Source: Larix kaempferi
Taxonomy: Eukaryota; Streptophyta; Pinopsida; Pinales; Pinaceae
Assembly (NCBI GenBank): GCA_027924585.1
Contig: BSBM01000125.1
Coordinates: forward strand, 5,001-69,000
Reading direction: 5' to 3'
DNA: 64,000 nt
The notes below the pieces were generated by a model, which saw nothing but the letters and a program-made list of their open reading frames with translations, did no database searches and was not told the origin of the DNA. Every line of letters begins with the position of its first letter. Within the stretch, counting starts at the first letter, position 1. This document shows, piece by piece, positions 48,052-59,983 of this stretch. The position numbers were made by a program, and so were the translations under genes.

Positions 48052-49929
48052 TTAAAATAAATCTACAATTTTCTTTTCTTATTTAAAAGTTTGGACTTTC
48101 TTTTCTTCTTTAAAAGCTTGGTTGTGTGCAGGGGAGTCCTCTTGGGGGTGAAAAATATATCTTGTATTTTGACATGAGAGAATGTCTAATCTTTTTTATA
48201 TTTAATTTATATGATAAAAAAAACCGTAAATGTATTTAAATCCACACATAATTTAGCATGTGCATAATTTGAAGTCCAAACGTTTGTAGCTGCAGTCCAA
48301 AAACATATGAATTATATTGTGTATAATTATGAAGTCCAAGCATTTGTAGCTGCATTCAAAAATATATGAATTTTTAAAGCATGAAGTTTCAAAATTATAC
48401 ACATTTTTAAAGGGTTTGAATATCATTAATTTTTAATATTTTAAAATTAATTTAAGTTTTATTAATTAATCTTTTAAAATTGTATTAAATATCTATATTA
48501 CTTTGAAAATATGGACTAAAAGTAATGAAATTATTCAAACATATTTAATTTTGAAAAATAGAAAACAATATTGGCCTTGAGTCACTCCCTGACTCCCTGC
48601 AAAACCTATTTTTTTTTAACATGCCCATGAGTTATCTCATGAAATATCATGCTCCAATCATGAACGCAACCATGAATATTCCAGCATCATTGAAATCTGA
48701 CCATTAATTTAAAAATAATTAAAATTTTTGACTAACCCCCACCCACCCTAAAGTTAAACTAAAATGCCTATCGGCGTAAATATTAGTTACTACTAGTTCG
48801 CTATTTATATGAATATTATGAGATGTATTTGCTCTATTAATTTTACCATTGAAACTATACAAGAATGTATAAAAAAATTATGCTTACAAAGTAAATGTAC
48901 ACATCGTAATTCTATCAAGGCCACAAACTTTATAATAAATTCCATATTTAGTATTGTATTAATGGTTGTTTTAATCAAGATTCTCCTTAAAATATTGCAA
49001 TTTCAAAATGGCCTTGTTCAATCATCATCTCATGTGAGAATTGTGTTGCATAGAAGCATATAAAGTGTTAAAATAGTTGGCTTCTGATATCGCTTTACCC
49101 CGTTAATGAATAATAGACTAATCAAATTCATATCCAAGTGGAAACGTATCACCGCTTTACCCGTTAATGAATAATAGACTAATCAAATTCATATCCAAGT
49201 GGAAACGTATCACCTGTACTCATATTTTAGTCATATTAATACCCTAAGAAGTTGACAAGGATCCAAATCTCCAAATTGTATTATCATTTCAAGCATTTTG
49301 AAATCAAGCCTTAATGAAATACATTGTAAAAAGCAGAGGTTGGAAATATTATTAAATTCAAAGATAAATTTAATTATTACCAAAAATAAGCGGTCTTACC
49401 TACAACACCCCATTGAGGCTCTTCTCCAAAGTTAGGATGCAAAAGTACTTTACCCAGATCTGCAGTTCACAATGTTTATTATAGATACGGTTGTTTCAAA
49501 ATTCAAAATAATCAACACAAAGATCATTCAGCGAGATAACCATGTTTTAAAAGTAACAAAAACTAAAACAAGGACAACATAGATATAATGAAGCAATGGT
49601 GCAGGATCACAACTTAGAAATAATGAAAAAATGGAGCAAGATTATTACCATGCAACTACAACTTGAAGTTGTTACCAAATTGATTTAAATCAAACTCAGA
49701 TCTTTCATTTACTTGGTGCAAGCTTAATTTTTTGGATTATGAAATTTTCAAATTTAAAAATGTACTAATCACATACCTATAGGGAGGGGAGTACACATTG
49801 AGTTCCATTATTCTTTTAATTTCTCTTCAACACATCCACATATAATTTTATGGTCCAACTACCTTAACCATGTCAATATTTTGTCTGGCCTGTACAATAG
49901 TTGTGATTAACTCGTAATGCTTACAAGGA
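48052..49929. other. Unique AT-rich spacer
   Basis: No gene supported. The 84-residue frame at 48809-49063 shows no motif. A 63-bp tandem duplication lies at about 49088-49213 (CGCTTTACCC...GGAAACGTATCAC twice). Confidence 0.45.
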
Positions 49930-50436
49930 TTGGAACTTGGGAATCCATATTCGATGTACTATAAGAAACTTGACCTTTTATTCTCTAATGCTAATGTAAA
50001 AAAGCTCAATCTCACCAAAACCTGTCCTCCAAAATTTGGCTATTTTGCCTTTCAAAAATTTTGTGACCTTTTATTCTCTAATGTAAAAAAGTTCAATCTC
50101 ACCAAAACCTGTCCTCCAAAATTTGGATATTTTGCCTTTCAAAAATTTTGTGAGTTTGTCTTCCATGATCATTCCCAGCTCTTGCTTTTGACTTTTTTTA
50201 TTAGGTTCCTTCTGTATGTTCACGCAGCAAAGAACCTTGGACTATTCAGTCACTCATTTCCTTCTTTCAAGCCTTTTTCTATGTTCCAGATTTGCGCAAG
50301 CCCCATCCCTACTATCAAGGACAATTACATTTATATTTTCGTTTATGTATTATTCATTGAGATTTTGGTAAATATTGTATTAGCACACCTTGTTTTATAT
50401 AATCTTAAACTTTATTATATTTGGGATTCTTATTAA
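49930..50436 (+). CDS. 168-residue open frame of unknown nature, probably not a gene
   Basis: The longest plus-strand frame in the spacer. Residues about 14-43 and 46-72 are near-identical repeats (each ending TCPPKFGYFAFQKFC), caused by a tandem duplication of roughly 75 bp at 49972-50150. The C-terminal half is hydrophobic (YIFVYVLFIEILVNIVLAHL), compatible with a membrane segment but also with AT-rich DNA. No family recognised, no clear promoter, no introns. I think it is more likely chance reading of a duplicated spacer. Confidence 0.15.
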   Translation: MELGNPYSMYYKKLDLLFSNANVKKLNLTKTCPPKFGYFAFQKFCDLLFSNVKKFNLTKTCPPKFGYFAFQKFCEFVFHDHSQLLLLTFFIRFLLYVHAAKNLGLFSHSFPSFKPFSMFQICASPIPTIKDNYIYIFVYVLFIEILVNIVLAHLVLYNLKLYYIWDSY

Positions 50437-53101
50437 AGTAGCTCCACTAAGAACTATTTAAGTTGCCACTTTGTTTTTATGAATTCTATATGATTTTGAA
50501 TCAATGAAAGATTGAGCAACCCTTTTGATATTCAATGAATTAATCTTCTAAAGTTTTAGAGTGATCATGTCATTTATTCCATTTTTTTCATCTTGTGAAT
50601 TCATGGTTGATTCTATATTTGCATGATTTTTAAAGGAAGGCAAGTCTGTGTTATGAGGAATTTCTTTAAACTAGATAATTATAGTTATTTTGTTATTCAT
50701 GTAATAATTAAGGATTCCTCGTCCATCTCAGGAAACATTGAGATTTTAAAAGTAAATATTCTATTGAATAGGTTGAAATATTTTTCTTGAGTTTGGTTGC
50801 TTAGCACTCGCCTGTTACATTTGTTAAAAGATAACAAGAAAGTCTAAAGACTCAAAGGGAGGAGTACCACCCTCTTTAAAAATGTGAAAGGAAATTCAAC
50901 GGCTTTCTCACGACCCTCCAATGTTGGTCATTTTTCTTTGGACAAGAAAAGGAAATAAAAAAATCTAAAGAGAGCCCACTATCCCCAAGCTAGCAACACC
51001 ATCAAATGTCCACATAAGAACTCCAAGGTGCAAATTTCAAACTCCCAAGGAAAATAGAATCAAATGCACACCATCCCCTTCAAAATAAATTGATCCTCTA
51101 AAATGAGTCTCGGCACAAAAAGGCCTTATTAGGTACTTATGTACAATTGAGAAAAAATCATAAATTGAGTATCCTTATGGATACCAATCCATCTTGCCGA
51201 GTGCATGGGTTACCAACCACTACAACTACTGAGTCAAAATAAGAATCATATCTATGTACAAGGATTACTTTAAATAATGTTGATTTCAATCAAGATGGTA
51301 AAAAAAACACCAAGCACTCAATGCATAGCATAGCACCACAATGATGAACTAGTGGACAAATGTAACACAACCGGGTGTCACACTAGACTTAAGACCCAAT
51401 AATTTTTTTTTATATATAAAACATATATGCATAATAGCACATACATAATGCTTATATGCATTCTCTTAACAAATATTGCACAACCATGCATAACAAATTC
51501 ATAAAATATAAAATTATTTTAGTGGAAGCATAGATTATTCTTTTAAGACATAATAAAAAACACATGCACATAATGATCTTATAATTGTGGAAGCATAAAT
51601 ATTTGCATGTGTTGCACATTCATCCCATATAAATTGGCACCATATTTAATACACATAATAGATTTTCTATTAATTTGCATTATACCAAACCAAGAAAAAA
51701 ACTAAGGCTTGGAAGGCAACATTTCCAAATTTTTATTTATAAATCCATTCCCATAAATGTTGCAATAAAAACATTATATTAAGAATTGGGCATTAAGAAA
51801 CTATGTAGGAACTGTGCACTATGGTGCCAATATTCCAATATAAGGAATTTAATATTCCAACATATTTAAGTAAACTTATTGCACAATAAGGTTACATGCA
51901 TAAAATAAGTAGGATCACAAATACCAATTTATGCAAAGTATGAAATGTAATATTCCAACATATTTACTGACATAGTAAGGATTAATATCTCCACATATTA
52001 ACCGTGCAATAAGGTTAAATGCTTAAATTAAATAGGATATTCCATTATAATAATTGTGCAATAAAGTTAATAATTCAAGTATTTTGCATACAATTCCCGA
52101 TACTTGTGAGATAAAAACAAATACCATTCATTATTAGCCCATTGTTTTTGTCAAAATGAACTAGGCTAGATTTAAACTTCAACATAATCATTGAAGTAGG
52201 CTAGATTTAAACTTCAACATAATCATTTAAACTTATTTGGATAAACAAATGAGCCTATGGTTTCTAAATATGAGACATCATTCAATGCTAAACTTAAATA
52301 ACAACCCTTAACATATGAAAATTGTTTACAATTGCCAATTAAGAAAAATAAGGATAATTATGTGTATTTCAATGAAAATGCCACTCATTCCAGCCTGTGG
52401 TTTATAATTTCCATTCCGTAGTTTACAAATGCAAAAATCATTCAAGGTAAGATGCACTGAACATGTTTTTACCAACTAATGCTGACATAATATAAGCAAT
52501 TTGCAATACTTCATATGCTTTGTGATAACCTAGAAATGCATTTCTAGCCATACATAACCCATTCCCAAATAAATTAGAATAGGGAACCATTTGGGTCAAT
52601 TAATGGGGAAATTTAATTTTTCACATTCAACTTTATTAAAGAATAAGCATTCATAAAATTTTGGTTCTATTTATGTAATTTATACATTACTATCAAGCAT
52701 ATCATAGAGCTAATCTTACGCTCATTCCACAATTAGAAATTCAACCAAGCCATACGTAAATTCCTTCTCTTATTCAAAACCCGAAAACTTAACTAGAAAG
52801 CAAATAAATAGTAGAAATAAACTTGTGTCCATTCTATGTACATGAATTCAAACAAACAAATCATGAATTTAAAACATGTAATTTTCTTTATCATTTATCA
52901 ATTAAACTAAATTGAGAAATAAAAACATCATTTCCAGAAATTAAAACTTATCTGCAAAATACTAGAAATGGGCAACTGGTTGTGTGTGAGGCACGCTCCA
53001 CCCAACCATAGGTAATTATGTTGATTCATATCTCAACAAAACACCACCCCCGAACTGGGACTTGTGAATTCGCTAGGAGACTCTCCTTTTAACCTGAATT
53101 T
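50437..53101. other. AT-rich spacer without recognised genes
   Basis: No coding region. A TGTAACACAACCGGGTGTCACAC-like start at about 51360 resembles the beginning of a plant LTR, and GAGGGTCATAACA near 54008 resembles an LTR end, but no target duplication or internal domains were found. A 35-bp block (TAGGCTAGATTTAAACTTC...) is doubled near 52160-52230. Confidence 0.35.
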
Positions 53102-53603
53102 CATTCCACAACGGGAATTATCACTTGGTAATCCTCACAATTCACAGGGATTTAACATAGGTGTATAAGCATCTAGGAAAATGAGCTACAACTAATCCCA
53201 TGCCAAACCACATAATTCCCACTCTGGCTTCCTTCCAATTCCACCACATTGAAAACCCATCACTGCTTAACCAGTACACAGGAATTCCACCAAAATGGTT
53301 TATGCACAATTCATCATTTCATTGACCACAACCCAACAATCAACCACAAGTTCATTCCACATTAGGAATTATCACTAGGCAATCCTCACAAATCGCAAGG
53401 ATTTAACAAATGTTTACATGCATCCAGGAAAATAAGTTACAGTCAATTCCATGCCAAACCACACAATTCCCACTTCGGCTTCCTTCCAATCGCACCACAA
53501 TGAAAACTCATCAATGCTTAACTAGTACACATGAATTCCACCATAATGGTTCATGCACAATTCACCATTTCACTGACAACAACCCAGCAGTTAATCACAT
53601 GTT
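53102..53603. repeat. 251-bp tandem duplication
   Basis: CATTCCACA starts at 53102 and CATTCCACAT at 53353. The two 251-bp units align throughout (AATTATCACT, CCATGCCAAACCACA, TGGCTTCCTTCCAAT-like, CAACCCA blocks) with about 10-15 percent difference judged by eye. The 81-residue frame at 53410-53655 lies in the second unit and has no motif. Confidence 0.8.
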
Positions 53604-55246
53604 CATTAATGGTGTAGAGAGAAAACGAATTTCACCATTTTCGTTCAAATATTGATTCAAAGGTTCTCACTCGCCTTCACTCAATCTTAGACAATCATTT
53701 CTCCTTCTCTGTTAATAATCTTAGACCTTCCTTGCACACATTCTTTTTCCAAGATAATGGAATAATATTATTTCCTTTCTGCATGCATTAGTTTAATGCA
53801 TGGTAAGATGAAACCACGTGAGTTCTCCAAGAGACCCACGTTTCCTTTATATTATTTTTATCTTTATTTCAAATAAAAACATATAACTCTCCCCCTAATC
53901 CCACTTAAATCATAATCATGATTTGAACCAAGTTTTAAGTTAATTAAATGGAATTAAGACTTAATCATGACTTAAGATATTTTTGGGGTCTTGTAAGAGG
54001 GTCATAACATGGTTTCCCTCCTAGGACATTCTAACCCCCTTACCGTCTCTGGTGAATACACAATTCCCCGATCTCTTCAGCGTACTGCCTCAACAAAGCT
54101 AGTTGTGGATTTTAATATTAATAAATACAAAATATACATTTGCTCTCTCATACAGGCATTTGCATATCAATATTCACATCATACATATGATCAATTCAGG
54201 GGTCTCAGCTAAGGCTATTACAACAAAGATGATGGCAATGGATGTCACTTTGCAGAGACATATGCATCATAACACTTCAAGACTATCTTTATAACTGGTC
54301 CACAATCCACTATTCAAAGTGTAAAATAAAAGGTACCATAAATAAAGACCATCATGGATAACAACTCTCAACATAAATCTTGACAAACAAGACCATGGTA
54401 CTCATGTACAAGTGAAAAATCAATAAATATTTAATTAACACATAAAAAAAACAACCTCAAAGGATAAATCAATGTAACATGCAACCACTCTTTGGAAAGA
54501 GATCAGATTGCTCTTCACAATGCCTCACATGGAAAACAAAATGGAAGATTCAATGGATAGTTATGGAAAAAAAAATGCTTCCCATAACCTTATTCAATAA
54601 AATAGATTGACAAAAAAAAACCTATGCGAATGAAAAGTTGTTTATAAAAGATAAATGACAACTCCATTGTCCCAAGATCCTAAATACTGAAGGCTGCAAC
54701 ATGCAGAGAGGACAAGAGAGAGGTGGGCAACAACATGGAACACGGATTTCCTTGATTTGAGTGAAAAATGTTAAAAGTTGTAATCTCATGTGTCAAGTTG
54801 GTTAGTTAATTGAGTCAATGGTCCTAAGTTAGTTGAGTTAGTTATTGACTAAGACTTTAGTTGACCCATGGTATTCACTGGCCCATAATATTAGCCAGTT
54901 GTTTTGAGTCTTATGAGAAACTATATATGTGTGTTTAATAATGAGAAAGCAATTAATATGCCCTTTGTTTTTAGCTCTATGTTTTGTGTCTCTACAAACT
55001 TTATCACAAACTAATCTACACACATCTTGATTCATGACTTTTGACACATTAGCAAAGCCATTTAACTTATGCTTAGTAAATATTTGTTTTATCGTCTTCA
55101 ATTTAAGTAGTAAAATTTTTCTCTTTGACCCTAAATTTTAAAATATAAATACACTTGTCCCTAGAGTAAATACACCAAGAAAATTTACTAATATACACCA
55201 ACAATATACACAGTGACAGCAAATGTACCAACAATCGACACATTAT
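53604..55246. other. Spacer without recognised genes
   Basis: AT-rich. Short frames (54009-54294 plus, 54838-55101 minus) have no recognisable domain. Confidence 0.4.
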
Positions 55247-55257
55247 TGTTAGCTTTT
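55247..55257. repeat. LINE target site duplication, 3' side
   Basis: TGTTAGCTTTT, repeated at 58162-58172 on the other side of the LINE. The poly-T run that follows it is the element's poly-A tail on the minus strand, so the last few T are ambiguous. Confidence 0.75.
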
Positions 55258-58161
55258 TTTTTTCATAGAAAAATTCAACTTACTATTAATATACGAAATA
55301 GTAAAAATATCCAACTGTCAGACCGTACAAAGGCATACAAACCCTGCCACAAGAAGGACCAAGGAGTGACCGGTCACAGCCGCATCATGTGCCAGCAACT
55401 ATTCCAGAAAATACCAATATAAAAAATCCACATGTCCCTAAATCATCCAAATGTCTCAACAGGAATACATCCTGTAGCATAACAGAAACCATGAAGTATA
55501 ACAGTACCATATGCCACATCAGAAGATATGTACATATCAAAAATAATACATAATTCCAAAATATAGTCATCTGCAAATACCAATCACCAATGGTATCGCC
55601 AGCAGAAGAGTATCAGATAATCATCTCATAAATTAACAACATATATCAAAATGTTAAGACGAGATTACATCCGATCTGAAAGTACCAAGCAGCATCTGCA
55701 TGAGGCTGTAGTATAGGCTGCAAAAAGTATGTGAGAATGAAAAATCACCCAACAAGTAGTTGGACTCAGAATTTTAAGGATCTACACACAGAACTGCAAG
55801 TCATATAAGATTCATAATGCTGCATAATGTGGTAAGGAAAACAAAAAATGTGAAAACAGCAATATCAATAATCAACATGACCAATGTAACTAATAAGAAG
55901 CATGTGTAAAAAGTATATCCTCCCACCATTCCTGCCACATGATGACCTCCGCCAGAGAGTTAAGAGCCCGCTTTGAGAGCATATCTGCCTCCCTATTCAC
56001 CTCTCTGAAGATATGATCAAAATGAATGTGTTCAAATTCAAGAATAAGCTTACGGGCCGCTTCCATCCAGTGATTAAGTAGTAGAACATTGAGTGATGAA
56101 GTGCCCCTAGCCCACGGGATTATAGATAGCGAGTCACCAAATATAACAAGGGATGAGATCTTTCTCTGACAGGCACAAAATAGTAAGAGCCATAGGGCAC
56201 AAATCTCACTCCTTGTATTGGTTCCATTTCCTAGATTAAGCCAGAAATGGATAGAGACAGAGTTGGATAAGTGAATTGTTGCACCCGCCCCCACCCGACC
56301 CATTCCGAATCACAGCAGCCCCATCAAAGAATCCACAAGGAAATACCAGGATCGGAGGAGCAAAACGGCTTTTTTGATTTTGAGCCTTCCTGACATCATC
56401 TGCTCCAAAAGTTGTTATATATTCCTTGTGTGCAGCAATGGTTCTGCAGCATATCCCATCACGGTGAGGTGTCAAGTTTTCAAAAATTCGGGAATTGCGA
56501 GCTTTCCAAACTTCCCATATCATAAAGTATGGAAGCTCTGTACACCCTGTGGGAAGACGGGACCAAGTCTCCAGACACTCATAGAGAGTATGATATCCCC
56601 AACGGAATTGAATACCAGATTTATATGCAATATGCTTCCAAAGATCCCTGATGAAAGAACAGGAGGAAAGAAGATGATCAACAGACTCCTCCTGTGAGTA
56701 GCATAGGGGACACCATCCCGGACCATTAAAGCCTCATCGACATAAGTTGTCCCAAGTAAGTATCCTATTACACAACGCTAGCCAGATAAAACACTTTATC
56801 TTGAGGGGAATGACCAGCTTCCAGGTAGTTTTTTCCCACCAGCGAACTTCAGATTGGGACTCTGCAAACATTGCCTCATATGCCAATTTAATTGATACAT
56901 TGTCACAAGACACATCCCACGACCAGGCTAATCTATCCGCAGAATCAGATAGTTGTAGGTTTGAATGATAAAACAACCTGATATATCCTTCCCATTCATT
57001 TCCCAAAGTACTTGTTAATCCCAGCTGAGGTTCCGAGAGCCAAAGAGACCGCCCATCCTTATACTGCCTAGCCGCATGAGCCAGGGTGCAAAAACCATTT
57101 GATCTAAGATGAGTCCTTAATTCCATCGAGAGGATATTCCTCGCAGGCCCCCCCATGATCGGGTCAAGCCCCAGTTTAATGTCTCGCCCATTGCCAGGGA
57201 TCCAAGCAATCCATTGCGTAATAACCTTGTACGATCCCATCAACCCATTCCAAAAATTTGACATGCCCAATGTAACAGGCCGCTCCAATCTTAGCTAGTT
57301 TGAAACAGAGATATTTTTCAGGTACTTAGCTCTGATAATTCTTCCCCAAACAAAATTATCGAAGAGTGCACACTAGAGGCTTTTTGCATGCAGGGCCTTT
57401 ACAAAAAGTTCCAGGTCCTTGATATTCCATCCCCCCAACTTCCAGGGTCGGGCCAAAACAAACCATTTTATAAGATGAAATTTTTCTTGAGATCCACCAC
57501 CCGACCATAAGAAGCTGAACAACTTCCGTCGAATAAGACAAAGGATGGTTCTGGGGATTTTACACAGTGAAAACCAATAAACCCCTAAATTCTGCAGGAT
57601 GGCTTTTGCCAGCGTAAGTCTGCCCCCCAAGGATAAATGGCGAAAACTCCAGTGACTTATACGCCTTTCAAAACGTCTAACTAACCAAGTCCAGTCATTC
57701 TTCAGGTAATTTGTAGGCTTTATGAAGAAACCCAGATATTTTGTTCCAACATCAATCTCCCTAAATTTTAATGGTAGAACAGAGCTTATCGAGCATTCCA
57801 CATCGATCAATAGGGAATGTTTCAAAAATTGAGATTTTATATAACTGATGATCATACCAGAAACCGAACAGAATAAGTCCAGAATCTTTTTATATTGAAT
57901 CCACTCAGCGAAGATACCCTTACCAAAAAGCATTACATCATCCACAAACAAAGAGTGTGTAACAGAGATATCTCTAGTAATTTTAATGCCTTCAATCAGT
58001 CCAACCCTTCTTGCCTTATGAATGGATAGACTCAGGCCTTCAATGACCAAAAGGAAGCGGAGCGGCGAAGGTGGACATCCCTGACGTAGGCCCCGGGTTG
58101 CCTTAAAGAAATCCGTTGGATGTCCATTAATCAATACACCATAATTAACCGAAGTTATACA
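55258..58161 (-). mobile_element. 5'-truncated L1-type LINE
   Basis: About 2.9 kb on the minus strand, ending in a poly-A tail (plus-strand T run at 55254-55263) and flanked by an 11-bp direct repeat. It starts inside the reverse transcriptase (just before SVNYGVLINGHPTDFF), so the endonuclease and the first part of the polymerase are gone. Downstream are the zf-RVT region and a plant-type RNase H, the arrangement of plant L1 elements. A roughly 630-bp 3' untranslated part (55260-55889) lacks open frames of note. It inserted 226 bp beyond the stop codon of the expansin-like gene, in the same orientation. Confidence 0.9.
55890..58161 (-). pseudogene. LINE ORF2 remnant: reverse transcriptase, zf-RVT, RNase H
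   Basis: In order on the minus strand: GLRQGCPPSPLRFLL (RT motif), SLFVDDVMLFG (the catalytic F/Y-x-D-D box, here FVDD), YLGFFIKP, and RRISHWSFRHLSLGGRLTL in the first frame (58134-57373). Then come a zf-RVT segment (WWEKTTWKLVIPLKIKCFIW, 57288-56734) with WCPLCYSQEESVDHLL, then MIWEVWKARNSRIFE, and an RNase H with GFFDGAAVI, TRSEICALWLLL, IFGDSLSI and HIFREVNREADMLSKRAL (to 55890). Stops near 57371 and 56733 and a frameshift near 56290 break it. The RNase H still shows all the usual acidic positions. Confidence 0.88.
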
Positions 58162-58172
58162 TGTTAGCTTTT
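58162..58172. repeat. LINE target site duplication, 5' side
   Basis: TGTTAGCTTTT matching 55247-55257, directly after the truncated 5' end of the LINE. Confidence 0.75.
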
Positions 58173-58229
58173 AATAGTACCAACTTCGTGTACCCACTTA
58201 TTAGCGATTGCTAAAAGGTAAGAAGATGT

Positions 58230-58235
58230 TTTATT
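58230..58235 (-). terminator. Candidate polyadenylation signal of the expansin-like gene
   Basis: AATAAA on the minus strand, about 163 bp after the stop codon at 58398, within TAATACAATAAAACATC. It is upstream of the LINE insertion, so the gene's 3' processing is probably untouched. Confidence 0.55.
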
Positions 58236-58397
58236 GTATTACAAAAGTACTAAGACTTTATACATTAAGCAAAAGGAAAAAAAAACATGCTTCGTTCTTG
58301 ACCTCGCAGAGGAAAAGGTGTATAATATAGCAAATGAAACTTTGGATTATGTTCACTTATATGAAACGTAGTTAAATGACCTCCTATATATTCATGG

Positions 58398-59744
58398 TCA
58401 ATCAGCCCATCCCCCACCATTGTCATCACACGGACTACACTTCTCGCCAGCAACATCAGTGATCTGAAGTCCAGAATCATAAACACCCCCTACTTTCCAG
58501 TCGGAGGGAAGCACAGACTCTGTCAGCCACACCCTTTTCCCATTGAAATTGCTGAATACCACAATTCCAAACTGGAGAGCACCCGCTGGCGGCTGCTCTA
58601 TGTCCCAAACTGCGCCATAGTTTCGGTGCATGTTCTGCGGATCAGAAGAACCCACCTACAAACATATTACAATTTGCATATCAATATAATTCTGCACATT
58701 TTTATGTGTCATAGATTATCAGAGTGAAGGTGAAAGAGTATTAGTGATTTTCTAACTACAGTCACGTGAACGATTTACCTGCTGAACATTCACGCCGACT
58801 ATATCTGTCTGGCCTCCTTGGAATAAGAATTGTACAGCAAGATAGTTAGGATACCGGCTAAGTTTGTCGACCTTCACCAGCATATTCTGGTCATCGTACT
58901 CGCAGGGAACCCTGTCCACAGTACCCAATCAGCCTGTTCCCTATAAATATATGTGTTAACCCCCTAACTAGGCTGGATGTGTGAAAAACAGATTAGGGTA
59001 ATGCTCTGCTTACCTTTTATATTCGATATCTATAATCCCAGCCCGAATAAGCTCAGAACCCTTATTTGCTAGTGCCAGGCTTGAAAATGTGCTGCGGGGT
59101 ACAACAAAATCTGCTTGGTAATTCTCTGTGAGGTCCGTGACCACTATCGTCGCCCCTGACTTGGTGCATAATCGGGGGTCTGTGCATCTCATCTGCAAAT
59201 TCAATAGATCGTCATATAAATATAATTTCCGTTATTCTTCAGGATGAAATCTGGAATTGTTCAAATATGGCATCTGACTTAAAATCTGGGATATCCAGAA
59301 ATGTCTAAAATTAAGAACACAAAATGTAAAAAACCTAGAAGGGCAATAAGGACTATGCCATATTTATAGGACTTGCCTGATAGCATGCGCCACAGGCAAC
59401 GCCATTCCTGTAGAGATCAGAACCGGCAGCTCCCACATTCCCGCCATAAAAGCTTGATGCAAATGATCCGTATCCACACGCGCCAACTGCATCAATAATA
59501 TCAAACAAAAAGTACTTACGTGGCCATGGCTACCATGAATTTATTACCACTGTAAAATATAGGTATTACCACTGTAAAATATAGGCAGTTTGCAATAGTC
59601 AATACCATTGACGGCCCCTGAGTAAGCGTAATAGGCGAGTTTAGATTGATGGACACAAGTGGTGCAACCTAAAGCTAGAGTGGGGAATATGAGTATGATC
59701 AGCAGATTCACGCTCAGAATGCAATAAAAGAAAGCTGGTGTCAT
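58398..59744 (-). CDS. EXLA: Expansin-like A protein, five exons
   Basis: Exons 59744-59606, 59486-59377, 59192-59014, 58911-58779 and 58655-58398 join in frame to 272 residues, the usual expansin length. Residues 1-25 form a signal peptide (SVNLLIILIFPTLALG), so the product should be secreted to the cell wall. CTTCVHQSKLAYYAYSG is the hallmark N-terminus of the EXLA subfamily. Residues about 47-145 are the double-psi beta-barrel domain (GACGYGSFA, NGVACGACYQMRC, VVTDL, then IIDIEYKRVPCEY). Residues about 155-255 are the beta-sandwich, wall-binding-like domain (NYLAVQFLFQGGQTDIV, YGAVWDI, GALQFGIVV, VLPSDWK, GVYDSGLQITD), ending CSPCD. The catalytic-type HFD motif of alpha and beta expansins is absent, as is normal for EXLA. 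No wall-loosening activity has been established for this subfamily. Intron 2 has a GC donor (CAG/GCAAGT); the others are GT-AG. No lesions seen. Confidence 0.95.
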
Positions 59745-59798
59745 GATGCAAGCAAGAAAGAATTAAAATGACTGGCTACCTAAGCCTACCCGCCTTAA

Positions 59799-59806
59799 TA
59801 TTTATA
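59799..59806 (-). promoter_or_regulatory. TATA box of the expansin-like gene
   Basis: TATAAATA on the minus strand, 55 bp upstream of the ATG at 59744. The spacing fits a short 5' leader. No other TATA-like motif is closer to the start codon. Confidence 0.65.
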
Positions 59807-59902
59807 GTCATCAAATTGCTCCAGAGCTGTTACCTGGTTGCCCACTGCCGATCAGATATGGAAATTATCAAGTGAATCTCCTGCTGTCAAACACTGAGGT
59901 TT

Positions 59903-59983
59903 AAAAGGTGGTGAGAATCTTATCCGAACTCACCCATGTTCTAAAAAGGTGGTGAGAATCTTATCCGAACTCACTCATGTTCT
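59903..59983. repeat. 41-bp tandem duplication upstream of the expansin-like gene
   Basis: AAAAGGTGGTGAGAATCTTA and the following 21 bases occur twice in a row (59903-59943 and 59944-59983), about 160 bp upstream of the start codon, with one base difference. It lies in the likely promoter region and could double any binding site it holds. Confidence 0.8.
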
